A stretch of DNA of 64,000 nt from Marinomonas ostreistagni (GCF_016461785.1 NZ_JAEMUH010000011.1:1-64000); one strand, 5' to 3'; counted from the stretch's first letter, positions 44,949 to 54,740 are shown. The notes: generated by a model from the sequence alone, not told the origin. Program-made: numbers and translations.

Positions 44949-45578
44949 TTACTGCTTTGCTTGGCGTTCTTGTTCGATCAAGTAATCAACCACAGAGTAA
45001 ATGTTATTATTGCCGCCTGCCGTTGCAGCGGTGACTAAGTACTTACCGTTGACGATCAATCCTGGGACGCCACGAGCACCATAGGCTCTTATTTTAGCAT
45101 CTGCTTGAGAAAGACGGCTGTTTACAGCAAAAGAATTGTATTGTTTTCGAAATTCATCTTCTGAAACGCCGTAATTCGTGAAGAATTCAGCCAATGCATC
45201 TTCGCTGTTCATAGGCTTATGGTCTTGGTGTATGGCGTTGAAAAGATCTGCATGAAGTTTTTCTTCGACTCCAAGGATATCTGCAACATGGAATGCTTTC
45301 GCATGAGCAAGCCAGTTACGACCAAATACCGCTGGCATGTATTTGAAGTCAACATCATCAGCGATGGTTTTTTTCCAAGCTTGAGTAATTGGGTCTAGAC
45401 TGTAACAGTGCGGGCATCCATACCAGAAAATTTCAACGACTTCGACTTTATCTGGGTTAGCGGTACGAACTGGATTTTTGATTGTAGTGTAGCCATTGCC
45501 ATCGCTGTATTCCTGTGCCCAAGCACTTGCGAAGGGTAATAATAACGTGACCATTAAGGCTGTAAAAAGCTTTTTCAT
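44949..45578 (-). CDS. dsbA: Thiol:disulfide interchange protein DsbA
   Basis: Periplasmic oxidase that introduces disulfide bonds into exported proteins. The signal peptide is cleaved near AWA-QEY. The active site is CPHC at residues 55-58 in FWYGCPHCY, and the cis-Pro loop is GARGVPGLIVNGKY. Length 209 is typical. DsbB, which reoxidises it, is at 58.0 kb in this window. The order GGDEF-dsbA-cytochrome c4 reads leftward; a terminator separates it from cytochrome c4. Confidence 0.97.
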   Translation of the reverse strand: MKKLFTALMVTLLLPFASAWAQEYSDGNGYTTIKNPVRTANPDKVEVVEIFWYGCPHCYSLDPITQAWKKTIADDVDFKYMPAVFGRNWLAHAKAFHVADILGVEEKLHADLFNAIHQDHKPMNSEDALAEFFTNYGVSEDEFRKQYNSFAVNSRLSQADAKIRAYGARGVPGLIVNGKYLVTAATAGGNNNIYSVVDYLIEQERQAKQ

Positions 45579-45695
45579 CTAATGCTCCTAAAATTGTGAT
45601 GACTTCTGTGCACCCACTGGGAATGGATAAAGGTAGGATGCTTCAGTACACATAAAGTTCGATTTACAGCATAAGTTTACATGTAATAAACAACA

Positions 45696-45720
45696 AAAAT
45701 CCCCCTAAAAGGAGGATTTT
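45696..45720 (-). terminator. Intrinsic terminator after cytochrome c4
   Basis: Stem AAAATCC / GGATTTT extended by CCT / AGG across one mismatch, with T-rich sequence following on the minus strand. It separates the cytochrome c4 and dsbA units. Confidence 0.65.
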
Positions 45721-45753
45721 ATTTCAACTAAAAGCAAACATTTGTATCGTTAA

Positions 45754-46356
45754 TTAATACAAGCCCTGAATGTAGCTTGATACCGCTTGGATTTCGCGCT
45801 CATTCATTTTGAAAGCAATGTTTTGCATGATTTTAGCTGCGTCGTTATTACGTTCACCAGATTGGAAAGTTCTTAGCTGCGTTGCAGTGTAGTCTGCGTG
45901 TTGCCCGCTAAGTTGCGGGAAGCTCGCAGAATTAAGTCCTTTACCTGCTGGTCCATGACACGCCATGCAAGCTGGAACACCTGTCGCAGGGTTACCATTA
46001 CGGTATAAACTTTTACCTGCTTCAACGAGTTCTGCATCCGCTTGGCCGACCATAACATTCTGACTTGCAAAATAGGCAGCAATGTCTGCCATATTTTGAT
46101 CTGACAAGCCGTCTAATAGCCCCGTCATTTGCGCTACATTGCGGGCCCCTGATTTGATATCAGACATTTGTTTGAGTAAGTAGGATTCGTTTTGTCCTGC
46201 AAGCTTGGGCCAAGTTGGGGCTAAACTGTTACCATCCGCTCCATGGCAGGCGCTACACACCGCAGTGAGTGGTTTTCCTGCATCAGGGTTGCCTTCAGCA
46301 ATCGCAACGGATGTTGCTCCAACTGTTACTAACAGACCGATAAGAACTTTTTTCAT
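45754..46356 (-). CDS. Dihaem cytochrome c4
   Basis: A periplasmic two-domain cytochrome c that feeds electrons to terminal oxidases. A signal peptide (cleaved near AIA-EGN) precedes two homologous domains with haem motifs CSACH (34-38) and CMACH (130-134). Candidate Met ligands lie in ARNVAQMTG and AAKIMQNIA. Length of 200 is the usual c4 size. It is divergent from engB, as in Pseudomonas, where cytochrome c4, dsbA and engB are neighbours. Confidence 0.95.
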   Translation of the reverse strand: MKKVLIGLLVTVGATSVAIAEGNPDAGKPLTAVCSACHGADGNSLAPTWPKLAGQNESYLLKQMSDIKSGARNVAQMTGLLDGLSDQNMADIAAYFASQNVMVGQADAELVEAGKSLYRNGNPATGVPACMACHGPAGKGLNSASFPQLSGQHADYTATQLRTFQSGERNNDAAKIMQNIAFKMNEREIQAVSSYIQGLY

Positions 46357-46553
46357 TCGCTGCCTCTGAATGTGCTTAAACTGAAGTAACTGAACATCTT
46401 ATTTCTGGCATCAAGATGTTTCGATTTCTGTTATGCTTACCAGTATGAACCGGGCACAGCCTCGTTGAGCCAGTAAGCAGAATGGCTCGCATTATATACA
46501 ACTGTGCAAAAACTTATAACGCGATACAATTTCTCATTGACTGATATCAATCT

Positions 46554-47192
46554 ATGACGCCATTCGACTCCGTATTTCAATCCGCTTACTTTATTAAAAG
46601 TGCGGAAAAGCTTTCTCAATGTCCTTTAGACCAAGGTTTAGAGGTGGCTTTTGCTGGCCGTTCAAACGCCGGTAAATCTACATCGCTTAATACTCTGGCA
46701 AACCAGCGTAAACTTGCACGTACTTCAAAAACCCCTGGTCGCACTCAGTTAATCAACTGCTTTGGACTTAATGTAGAAGACCGTCGCTTGGTGGATTTAC
46801 CAGGTTATGGCTTTGCTAAAGTTCCTGTTGCCATGAAAGAAAATTGGCAAGCACACATGCAGGACTACCTTATGAACCGCCGCTCGTTGGTGGGCGTGGT
46901 GTTGGTCATGGATATTCGCCATCCACTTAAAGAGTTCGATGACATGATGTTGGAGTGGGCAGCGGCCAATGGCGTTAAGGTACACGCACTGTTAACCAAA
47001 TCCGATAAGCTTAAACGTGGACCAGCAAAATCAACCATGTTGAAGGTTAGACAGGAAATGAAAAAGCGGGGTGTAGAAGGATCGGCGCAGACATTCTCAG
47101 GCCTTAATAACGATGGTGTGGATGAATTGCGACTGAAACTTGCCGAGTGGTTGGACCTTGAGAACCCGACAGAAATTCCTGTGAATCTATAA
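46554..47192 (+). CDS. engB: Ribosome biogenesis GTP-binding protein EngB (YsxC/YihA)
   Basis: Essential GTPase for 50S ribosome assembly. G motifs are GRSNAGKST (P-loop), RTQLINCF (G2 region), [10 protein letters not shown] (G3) and LTKSDKL (G4). Length 212 fits. It is divergent from cytochrome c4 with about 200 bases between them, and convergent with gshA across a strong terminator. Confidence 0.97.
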   Translation: MTPFDSVFQSAYFIKSAEKLSQCPLDQGLEVAFAGRSNAGKSTSLNTLANQRKLARTSKTPGRTQLINCFGLNVEDRRLVDLPGYGFAKVPVAMKENWQAHMQDYLMNRRSLVGVVLVMDIRHPLKEFDDMMLEWAAANGVKVHALLTKSDKLKRGPAKSTMLKVRQEMKKRGVEGSAQTFSGLNNDGVDELRLKLAEWLDLENPTEIPVNL

Positions 47193-47222
47193 CATCACTA
47201 TTTTAGGCTTTACCTAAATATG

Positions 47223-47264
47223 AAAATGGCTTCCGTACCTAAGGTAGGGAAGCCATTTTTTTTA
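47223..47264. terminator. Terminator between engB and gshA
   Basis: A 12-bp perfect stem AAAATGGCTTCC / GGAAGCCATTTT with an inner TACCT / AGGTA stem, followed by a long T run on the plus strand and flanked by A residues on the other. It probably serves both convergent genes. Confidence 0.9.
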
Positions 47265-47301
47265 TGCCGTTTTAATCGCTAAATACGAGTGCAAATGTGC
47301 C

Positions 47302-48897
47302 TTACTGCGGCTGCATGTACTGCTTTAGGAAGGTATCAAAATCCACTTGATCGCTGCTTTCGATTTTAGCTTGTTCCGCGATGGAGTGTTCCGCCCATTG
47401 TTTAAATTTCTGCTGTAATTCTGGCGACACTTCTTGTGCGAGCCATGCTTGCTGCTGAGCTTTACCGATTGACAGCATGGCTTCTTGGTAGCTGCCGTAT
47501 TGCTCACACTGTTGTAAAACTTGTGCTGCCGGTAAGGTATCTAGATTGGCTAGCTTATTTTGTTGATGCACCAAGCTGTCTAGGTAGGCAGAATTTCCGG
47601 TTTGATCACTTAAGAACTTGGCGATCTCGTGCATGTGAGATAGAAGCTCAGACGCCTTATCGCGTAGTGGAATCGGACCAAAACCAAAATCAAACGGTGT
47701 GTCCAACTCACGGCCATGAGTAGCAATTTCTTGTTGTGTCTTACGTAGCTGCTGACACTCATCCATCCCAAGACGGTCGTCTCCATGTAGCATGCAACAC
47801 ATTAAAAACGTATCCAAGAAATATAATGTTTCGGGCTTCATGCCAATCGGTGACGTTGGATCAAGGTCCATAATGCGGACTTCGATGTATTCAACCCCAC
47901 GCTTTTGTAAGGCTGCACTAGGATGTTCACCGGATTGCGTGACTCGTTTTGGGCGAATGTCACTGTAGTATTCGTTCTCTATCTGCAGAATATTGTGGCT
48001 CAGTTGTTTGTAATCGCCGTCTACTTTTACGCCAATCTTTTCATAAGCCGGATAAGGGGTTTTTAGGGCCCCTTTGATCGTGTTGATATAGGTATCAACT
48101 TCGTTGTAACACACGAATAAACCGTCTTGGGCTTTATTTTGATAGCCAATATCACTCATTCGTAGTGATGTGGCGTTAAGTCCCGCCCAAGTCCGATCAC
48201 CTAGCGTGGTTAACTTTTCTGGTTTATGAGGTAGAAAGCTGGAGTCAATCGCAGGAGAGGCCCCAAATAGCAAAGACAGCACCCATGACTTGCGGCGGAA
48301 GTTTCGAATTAACGCGAAGTACTGTTGCGACTTAAACTCTTTTAATGCTTTTTCGCTGCTAATGTCGACGCCGCGATAATCTGCTAAAAATGTCCAAAAG
48401 CTATCGCTGAAAGAAAAGTTGTAATGCATGCCTGCGATGCACTGCATGATGCGGCCATAACGATTAGACAGGCCTTCTCGGTAAACCCGCTTAAGCTTGC
48501 CCGAATTTGACTCACCGTAATAAGCAATTGGCACTTCGGCGTTGCTTGATAAAGCACAAGGCATACTACCAGGCCATAGGCATTCGTCTTGCTGGTCCAG
48601 CACGCGATTGGTCATTAAATGAATATCTCGTAGCTCGCTGATCACACCTTCTACTGAGTCATGAACGCCAGTAATAAACTCCATCAATGCTTCAGAGTAA
48701 TCTGTCGTGATTGAAGAATGTGTAAGAGGTGACCCCAATGCAGTAGGGTGTGGCAACTGAGAGATTTTTCCATCCTGTCGTGACACGCGAAGTGCTTCAC
48801 GTTCTACGCCTCGATGAAAAGTGATAGCGGACAGATCGCCACTTTGAGTCATGCTCTGGTCAAGTTTTGCCAGAGCGTCATGTATGTTGCGCAACAA
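47302..48897 (-). CDS. gshA: Glutamate-cysteine ligase GshA (type 1)
   Basis: Rate-limiting step of glutathione synthesis: joins glutamate and cysteine with ATP. The core has FHRGVEREALRVSRQDGKIS, LGSPLTHSSITTDYSEALMEFITG, and RRGVEYIEVRIMD-like and NRYGRIMQCIAGMHYNFSFS segments typical of the proteobacterial form. No ATG gives a sensible start. I chose the TTG at 48897, which follows AGGA at nine bases and yields 531 residues (E. coli 518). A TTG at 48987 would extend it but has no ribosome site. It is divergent from the small periplasmic protein gene. Confidence 0.93.
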   Translation of the reverse strand: MLRNIHDALAKLDQSMTQSGDLSAITFHRGVEREALRVSRQDGKISQLPHPTALGSPLTHSSITTDYSEALMEFITGVHDSVEGVISELRDIHLMTNRVLDQQDECLWPGSMPCALSSNAEVPIAYYGESNSGKLKRVYREGLSNRYGRIMQCIAGMHYNFSFSDSFWTFLADYRGVDISSEKALKEFKSQQYFALIRNFRRKSWVLSLLFGASPAIDSSFLPHKPEKLTTLGDRTWAGLNATSLRMSDIGYQNKAQDGLFVCYNEVDTYINTIKGALKTPYPAYEKIGVKVDGDYKQLSHNILQIENEYYSDIRPKRVTQSGEHPSAALQKRGVEYIEVRIMDLDPTSPIGMKPETLYFLDTFLMCCMLHGDDRLGMDECQQLRKTQQEIATHGRELDTPFDFGFGPIPLRDKASELLSHMHEIAKFLSDQTGNSAYLDSLVHQQNKLANLDTLPAAQVLQQCEQYGSYQEAMLSIGKAQQQAWLAQEVSPELQQKFKQWAEHSIAEQAKIESSDQVDFDTFLKQYMQPQ

Positions 48898-49050
48898 GAG
48901 GAATTGTCCTAATTCGAATGATAAGATGATTGGATTGTACAAGGCATTTCTTTCACACGGCAAGAAAACCACAGAACAGTTGCGCAAAGATTACAGAATT
49001 GACGTTATGTGGCATCATAGCCCGTCAAATACAAAGGAACTTTTTGGTGT

Positions 49051-49494
49051 ATGCATACTCCATTAATCAAATTGTTTAGCATTGCCTTTCTTTTGGCCGG
49101 TTTGGTTGCCTTCAGCTGGTACTCCGTCGATGACGCTGCTTCTTCAGATGCCATACAATGTGACGTGAATACGGGGGCTTGCGATAAAATTGCCGACATT
49201 GAACTGATGTTTGAATCTGCGATTGTTGCAAATAAGCCCTTGCTGGTGAGCTTTCGTTTACCTGAAAATGCGCAGCAGCAAGTGCCGTATTTTAATGCGA
49301 CATTGACCGGACAAGAAATGTATATGGGGATAACGCAAATCCAATTAGAACGCGTTGCTCAAACGAGTCTTTATCAAGGTGAATTGCGTATACCCGTTTG
49401 CACTACCTCAGCGATGTCATGGCAATTAGCGATCTCTGTGCCTGATGCTGACGTTGAGCCATTACATTATCAATTTACTCTCATGCAACCTTAG
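49051..49494 (+). CDS. Hypothetical periplasmic protein upstream of SCO1 (147 aa)
   Basis: I do not recognise the family. A hydrophobic N-terminus (about residues 6-25) acts as an anchor or uncleaved signal. The rest looks like a small beta-sandwich, with three cysteines (CDVNTGAC and PVCTTSAM) and few histidines. It ends nine bases before the SCO1-type gene, so the two are almost certainly co-transcribed. I infer a link to copper handling or cytochrome oxidase assembly from that alone. Confidence 0.7.
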   Translation: MHTPLIKLFSIAFLLAGLVAFSWYSVDDAASSDAIQCDVNTGACDKIADIELMFESAIVANKPLLVSFRLPENAQQQVPYFNATLTGQEMYMGITQIQLERVAQTSLYQGELRIPVCTTSAMSWQLAISVPDADVEPLHYQFTLMQP

Positions 49495-49503
49495 GATTTC
49501 GTT

Positions 49504-50085
49504 ATGAAGCTAAAACCCATAGTGCTGTTTGCTATGTTGGCCATTCTGGCAGTTGTTGGAACCTTATTAGCTTTCCAAAAAAGCAATGACTCCAATCCAA
49601 CACCAGGAAAAATAGGTGGAGACTTTACTTTGTCTTCGGCAACGGGAGCAGCTTCCTTAAGTGATTACGAAGGCAAGTTGAAACTGTTGTTTTTTGGCTA
49701 CACTCACTGTCCAGATGTGTGCCCGCTCACCTTGGCCAACGTCAAAGTCGGTCTAAAACAACTACCTGAAGAACTGAAACAACAGGTTCAAGTAGTATTT
49801 GTCAGTGTTGACCCTGAGCGTGACACGCCAGATCACCTAGAAGAGTATGTCCACTTCTTTGATCCAAGCTTTGTCGGTCTAACAGGCACAAAAGAAGAGA
49901 TTGACCGGGTGGTACGTCAGTATGGCGCGTTCTACCGTATTGAAAAGGGTGATGCGAAAAACTACACAGTCAGCCACAGTGCGCGTCTATACGTGATTGG
50001 CAAAGATAACGAGATTAAGCAATATCTTTACCACGACTCGAAATCCGAAGAAATCGCCGAAGCCATTAAAAAGCAGCTTTTATAG
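49504..50085 (+). CDS. SCO1/SenC family copper chaperone
   Basis: Delivers copper to the CuA site of cytochrome c oxidase, or acts as a periplasmic thiol reductase. An N-terminal membrane anchor (about 5-24) precedes a thioredoxin fold. The copper ligands are Cys69 and Cys73 in THCPDVCPL and His159 in VSHSARLY. VSVDPERDTP is also typical. Length 193 is normal. It is followed by REP-like repeats and a terminator. Confidence 0.95.
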   Translation: MKLKPIVLFAMLAILAVVGTLLAFQKSNDSNPTPGKIGGDFTLSSATGAASLSDYEGKLKLLFFGYTHCPDVCPLTLANVKVGLKQLPEELKQQVQVVFVSVDPERDTPDHLEEYVHFFDPSFVGLTGTKEEIDRVVRQYGAFYRIEKGDAKNYTVSHSARLYVIGKDNEIKQYLYHDSKSEEIAEAIKKQLL

Positions 50086-50088
50086 GGT

Positions 50089-50219
50089 AAGTCTATTTCC
50101 CGCGGAAACCGCGGTCCTACGATTTGTTAAAACCGAGTTTTGTAGGACTGCGCTGTGCGCAGGAACAAGCTTTTGCTGGCACGGAAAGTCTATTTCCCGC
50201 GGAAACCGCGGTCCTACAG
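50089..50219. repeat. REP-like cluster with exact 32-bp direct repeats
   Basis: 50089-50120 and 50186-50217 are identical over 32 bases and contain TTCCCGCGGAAACCGCGG then TCCTAC. A reverse-oriented, more divergent unit (TGTAGGACTGCGCTGTGCGC) lies between at 50141-50165. This is the outer-inner-outer layout of a BIME. It is the same family as at 39.1 kb. Confidence 0.75.
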
Positions 50220-50226
50220 TAGAAAT

Positions 50227-50255
50227 AAAAATGGCCGCATTATGCGGCCATTTTT
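50227..50255. terminator. Bidirectional terminator between SCO1 and hisF
   Basis: A 13-bp perfect stem AAAAATGGCCGCA / TGCGGCCATTTTT with a three-base loop and T runs on both strands. It lies between convergent units. Confidence 0.92.
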
Positions 50256-50270
50256 GTAGAAAGCTGAAGC

Positions 50271-51044
50271 TTAAAGGCGCATCTCAATACCTGCAGCTTG
50301 CATGGTTTCTTTCGCTTCTTGGATCGAGTATTCGCCAAAGTGGAAGATACTCGCCGCCAATACTGCGTCAGCTTTACCTTCAGTAACACCCTCTACTAAG
50401 TGTTGTAGGTTACCTACACCACCGGATGCGATGACAGGCACGTGAACCGCTTCACTGATGGCGCGTGTTACGCCAAGATCGAAGCCGTTTTTAGTACCGT
50501 CACGGTCCATACTGGTCAGCAGGATTTCACCTGCGCCTAGATCAACCATTTTCTTCGCCCATTCAACCGCGTCTAAACCGGTTGGCTTACGACCGCCATG
50601 GGTAAAGATTTCCCATTTGTCAGGCTCGCCTTCAGCGCTCACTTTCTTCGCATCAATTGCCACAACGATACATTGTGAACCAAAACGTTCTGCGGCTTCA
50701 CGAACAAACTCAGGATTAAAAACCGCAGCGGTATTGATGCCCACTTTGTCTGCGCCAGCGTTTAGCATGCGACGAATGTCTTCGCAGGTACGGATACCGC
50801 CACCTACTGTCAGAGGAATAAATACCTCAGCAGCAATGGCTTCTACCATGTGTACCGTTGTTTCGCGGTCATCAGAGCTTGCCGTGATGTCCAAGAACGT
50901 GATCTCGTCAGCGCCTTGCTCGTTGTAGCGCTTAGCAACCTCAACCGGGTCGCCAGCATCACGGATATCAACGAATTGAACACCTTTAACAACGCGGCCA
51001 TTGTCCACGTCTAGGCACGGAATAATACGTTTAGCTAATCCCAT
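50271..51044 (-). CDS. hisF: Imidazole glycerol phosphate synthase, cyclase subunit HisF
   Basis: Forms imidazole-glycerol phosphate and AICAR from PRFAR and ammonia channelled from HisH. The TIM barrel begins [21 protein letters not shown], with the catalytic Asp in PCLD. Further motifs are [40 protein letters not shown] and VIASGGVG. Length 257 is typical. It lies 21 bases after hisH; hisA, normally between them, is absent. Confidence 0.98.
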   Translation of the reverse strand: MGLAKRIIPCLDVDNGRVVKGVQFVDIRDAGDPVEVAKRYNEQGADEITFLDITASSDDRETTVHMVEAIAAEVFIPLTVGGGIRTCEDIRRMLNAGADKVGINTAAVFNPEFVREAAERFGSQCIVVAIDAKKVSAEGEPDKWEIFTHGGRKPTGLDAVEWAKKMVDLGAGEILLTSMDRDGTKNGFDLGVTRAISEAVHVPVIASGGVGNLQHLVEGVTEGKADAVLAASIFHFGEYSIQEAKETMQAAGIEMRL

Positions 51045-51065
51045 TTTACTTTCCTATGCAGTGGA

Positions 51066-51728
51066 CTAAGGCTTGCCATCCCAGTGGATGAAGTTTTTAT
51101 ACAGTTGCAAACCGTCTTTGTGGCTCTTCTCAGGGTGGAATTGCACGGCAAATACGTTATCGCGTGCCAGTGCCACACAGAAGTCATGGCCGTAGTTACA
51201 TGTGCCTGCTACTTCGTCTTTGTTACCCGCTACCACATAGTAGCTGTGTACAAAGTAGAAGCGCGCGCCGCTTTCGATGCCTTCCCAAAGAGGGTGGTTC
51301 ATCGTTTGTGTTACTTGGTTCCAGCCCATGTGCGGTACTTTTAATTTCGTACCGTCCACGTCTTTGTGGTTGTTGCCAAAGAATAGAGCATTGCCATCAA
51401 AGTGGTTTAAACAATCCACGCCGCCGTTTTCTTCACTGTGTGCCATCAAAGATTGAATGCCAACACAGATCGCCATAAAGGGCTTTTCCGCCATGGCTTT
51501 TTGAATCGCTGGCACCAGACCTTGTGCTTTCATTTCAGCGATACAGTCACGAATCGCGCCAACGCCAGGCAGCAAAACACGGTCAGCCGCATCAATCACG
51601 GCGGGGTCGCTGGTGACAACGATTTCAGTATTTTCATCTGCTGCGTGCTCAAGGGCTTTGGCAACAGAGTGAAGGTTGCCCATGCCATAATCAATCACAG
51701 CAACAATAGACTTTGTTTGTGTACTCAT
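51066..51728 (-). CDS. hisH: Imidazole glycerol phosphate synthase, glutaminase subunit HisH
   Basis: Glutamine amidotransferase that supplies ammonia to HisF. The ATG at 51728 gives [21 protein letters not shown], the expected N-terminus; the longer frame to 51791 overlaps hisB and is not credible. The triad is the Cys in [10 protein letters not shown], and the His and Glu in [17 protein letters not shown] is the family loop. Length is 220. It lies between hisB and hisF. Confidence 0.97.
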   Translation of the reverse strand: MSTQTKSIVAVIDYGMGNLHSVAKALEHAADENTEIVVTSDPAVIDAADRVLLPGVGAIRDCIAEMKAQGLVPAIQKAMAEKPFMAICVGIQSLMAHSEENGGVDCLNHFDGNALFFGNNHKDVDGTKLKVPHMGWNQVTQTMNHPLWEGIESGARFYFVHSYYVVAGNKDEVAGTCNYGHDFCVALARDNVFAVQFHPEKSHKDGLQLYKNFIHWDGKP

Positions 51729-51744
51729 GAGTAGGTGGATCCTA

Positions 51745-52338
51745 TTACAAGCAGCCTTTAGTCGATGGCATTTGGCCTGCCATACGCTCATCCAATTCTA
51801 GTGCCATACGTAAAGCACGACCGAACGCTTTAAAAATCGTTTCTGCTTGGTGGTGAGTGTTTTTTCCGCGCAGGTTATCTAAGTGTAAAGTTACCTTTGC
51901 ATGGTTAATGAAACCGTGGAAAAACTCTGAAAATAGATCAACGTCAAAACCGCCAACAGAAGCACGAGTGAAGGGGACGTGCATCTCAAGGCCTGGACGA
52001 CCAGAGAAGTCGATTACTACGCGTGAAAGGGCTTCATCTAGTGGTACATAAGCATGGCCGTAACGGCGAATGCCTTTCTTGTCGCCCACTGCTTTATCGA
52101 AGGCCTGACCGAGGGTAATCCCTAAATCTTCAACCGTATGGTGTGCGTCGATATGTAGGTCGCCAACAGCATGAATATCAAGGTCTATAAGGCCATGACG
52201 AGCAACTTGATCTAGCATGTGATCAAGAAAAGGAACGCCAGTTTCGCAGTTAAACTTACCTGTGCCATCAAGGTTCACAGTGACTTTAATTTGCGTTTCA
52301 AGCGTATTGCGTTCGACGGTTGCAATCCGGTTGGACAT
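51745..52338 (-). CDS. hisB: Imidazoleglycerol-phosphate dehydratase HisB
   Basis: Dehydrates imidazole-glycerol phosphate to imidazole-acetol phosphate using two Mn ions. The metal sites are [11 protein letters not shown] and NHAKVTLHL / GKNTHHQAE. At 197 residues it is the monofunctional form, without the N-terminal phosphatase domain of the E. coli enzyme. It leads hisB-hisH-hisF and is divergent from asmA. Confidence 0.98.
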   Translation of the reverse strand: MSNRIATVERNTLETQIKVTVNLDGTGKFNCETGVPFLDHMLDQVARHGLIDLDIHAVGDLHIDAHHTVEDLGITLGQAFDKAVGDKKGIRRYGHAYVPLDEALSRVVIDFSGRPGLEMHVPFTRASVGGFDVDLFSEFFHGFINHAKVTLHLDNLRGKNTHHQAETIFKAFGRALRMALELDERMAGQMPSTKGCL

Positions 52339-52523
52339 GTAGGGAACTCTCCGCTTTTTAAATCAGGTTTTCAACCCAGTGAATGTGATTTGAACGCTAT
52401 TATAAAACGTGCACGGCTTTGCTTCTATGCTTTTCCTACCTATTAGGTGGATCGAAAAAGACAATTAAGATGCTATGATTTGAAAAGTTATCAAATTCTC
52501 GATTACCAAGGGTGGGAATCAAT

Positions 52524-54731
52524 ATGGTTTGGGTTAAGCGTTTAGGTTTGTTGCTGGCGGCGCTCGTTGTACTGATCGTGGCGGCCATTGTCTATGTACT
52601 TGTGTTTGTCGATCCGAATCAGTTCAAAGATGAGCTGAAAACCATCGCTAAAGAAAAAGCCAATATGACGTTACGGATGGATGGCGATATTGATTGGTCA
52701 ATCTATCCGCGAGTAGGGCTTAGTCTTGAAAATTTTGGTGTCGCACTAGGTAATGACCCTGAATTAATGAGCTTTTCTAAAGCAGAATTTGGCGTTCAGT
52801 TAATGCCTCTATTTCAACAGAAAATTGAAGTGGATACGGTACGCCTTGAAAACCTCACCGCTAACCTAAAAGTCGACAAAAACGGCCATCCAAATTGGCA
52901 AGTGGAAACTGCTGGAACCAGCACAGCAGACGCTTCAAGTGACACCGCTGCTGACAGCAGTGGCGACAGTAGTTTTACCATGCCTGAGATCGCATTGGAT
53001 GAACTGGCTTTGGTCAATGCACACATCATCTATGAAGATGAACGTACTGGCATGCGCTCTGATGTGGTGTCGAATGTGACCTTCAAAAACGTACGCTTGG
53101 ATGAGTCTTGGCCGATGGAGTTTGATGCTAAAATCACGCAGTCTAACTTGGATGGTTCTAATCCTTTGACTGCAGAAGTGGATTTCGGTGCAGACTTCAC
53201 TCTTTTTGCAGAGCGTCAAAGTGTCTCATTGGCCAATCTAGCGCTTAACGGCTCTGTCAGTGGAGCCACTCTGCCAGTATCACCATTGGATATGAAACTG
53301 AATGTGGCACAACTGGATTTTGATTTGCCACAAGAAAACGCGTCCATTGAAGGGCTGGCAATCAATACACTGGGCATGAACATCACAGGGCAAGTGAATG
53401 CTTACCAAGTGCTTAGCGCTCCAGAGTTTAATGCAGTGGTGGATGTGGAGCAGTTTTCACCAAAAGCGGTGCTGTCGAAGTTAAAGATTTCGCTACCTGA
53501 GATGGCTGACGATTCCGTGCTTGAGAAAGCTAGCTTAAATATTGTCGCGGAAGGCACGGCACAACGAATTAAGGCGCAGCCAATCTCGATTATGTTTGAT
53601 GACACGGCCATAGAAGCCAATGCGTTAGTGAATCTTGACCCACTTAATTGGGACATTGCCATAGCGGGTAAAAACTTAGATGTAGACCGCTATTTACCAC
53701 CTATTAAAGACCCTGAGCAAAATGCAGAAGAAGCCACTGCGCCAGCGGACGCGTCGACTGGCACTGAGCAAGATCTGATTCCAGTGGAATTGGTACGCTC
53801 ATTAAACGGCCACATTGGTGTGGCGTTTGATAACATCAAAATAAAGAATCTACAGTTAGATAAACTGGAGCTGGACTCTACCCAAGCCAATGGTAAAGTA
53901 CGCGTCGCGCCAGCCCGAGTGAGTCTTTATGATGGTCAAGCGACTGTGCAAGCCCTGTTAGATGTAACGGGGAAAACGCCTCGGATTAACGTGTCACCAA
54001 GCATTGATAGCGTGCAAATTCTGCCGCTGCTTAACGACTTTATGGCGCTTGAGAAAATACGTGGTGCGACCAATCTAAGTGGTGATCTGACCACTAAAGG
54101 TAACCGTATTGATGACCTGATCAGCAACTTGAATGGCGACTTGTTAGTGAACATTGCTGACGGTGCTTTGATCGGTACTAACTACACCCAGATGGTATGT
54201 AAAGGCATTGCATTGGCTCGTACTGAATCTTTGAATGACGACTCATTCCAAGACGATACGCCTTTTGAAACCATGCGTATTCCAGCGAAAATCGTCAATG
54301 GTCAAGTGTCGACACCAGGACTCACCATGCAGTCGCTGACCCTAGGAGTGACGGGCGATGGTACTATCTCGCTACCGACAAACAGTCTGAAGTATGAAAC
54401 GTACGTGGCGCTGGTTGGCAGTGGTCTGGATGAAAGCTGTGCTGTGAGTGAAAGCATCGCCAATGTTAAATTCCCGATTGTTTGTGAAGGCAACTATTTT
54501 GAGGATGCAGCGAGTCTTTGTCGACCAGATGTGAAAGGCTTTGTAAAAGCGTTTGCAGCAGAAGACATTGCCAAAGCGAAGGCTAAGCTTGAAGCAGAAA
54601 AAGCTCGCGCCCAAGAAAAACTGGACGCAGAAAAAGCGCGTGCTCAAGAGAAATTGGATGAGAAAAAGCAGGAAGCAAAACAAGAGCTTGAGGATAAGCT
54701 AAAGAACAAACTTAATAACTTCTTTAATTAA
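52524..54731 (+). CDS. asmA: AsmA family outer-membrane biogenesis protein
   Basis: A large periplasmic protein with an N-terminal inner-membrane anchor (about residues 7-29), an AsmA N-terminal domain (FKDELKTIAKEKANMTLRMDGDIDWSIYP, split by helices) and a C-terminal AsmA domain with RGATNLSGDL and LLVNIADGALIGTNY. Members belong to the AsmA/TamB lipid-transport superfamily and affect outer-membrane lipids. The ATG at 52524 follows GGTGGGA; a GTG at 52512 is less likely. The last 45 residues form a charged coiled coil with two tandem AEKARAQEKLD repeats. It is followed by mutY with nine bases between, as in Pseudomonas. Confidence 0.93.
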   Translation: MVWVKRLGLLLAALVVLIVAAIVYVLVFVDPNQFKDELKTIAKEKANMTLRMDGDIDWSIYPRVGLSLENFGVALGNDPELMSFSKAEFGVQLMPLFQQKIEVDTVRLENLTANLKVDKNGHPNWQVETAGTSTADASSDTAADSSGDSSFTMPEIALDELALVNAHIIYEDERTGMRSDVVSNVTFKNVRLDESWPMEFDAKITQSNLDGSNPLTAEVDFGADFTLFAERQSVSLANLALNGSVSGATLPVSPLDMKLNVAQLDFDLPQENASIEGLAINTLGMNITGQVNAYQVLSAPEFNAVVDVEQFSPKAVLSKLKISLPEMADDSVLEKASLNIVAEGTAQRIKAQPISIMFDDTAIEANALVNLDPLNWDIAIAGKNLDVDRYLPPIKDPEQNAEEATAPADASTGTEQDLIPVELVRSLNGHIGVAFDNIKIKNLQLDKLELDSTQANGKVRVAPARVSLYDGQATVQALLDVTGKTPRINVSPSIDSVQILPLLNDFMALEKIRGATNLSGDLTTKGNRIDDLISNLNGDLLVNIADGALIGTNYTQMVCKGIALARTESLNDDSFQDDTPFETMRIPAKIVNGQVSTPGLTMQSLTLGVTGDGTISLPTNSLKYETYVALVGSGLDESCAVSESIANVKFPIVCEGNYFEDAASLCRPDVKGFVKAFAAEDIAKAKAKLEAEKARAQEKLDAEKARAQEKLDEKKQEAKQELEDKLKNKLNNFFN

Positions 54732-54740
54732 CGGTAGTCG

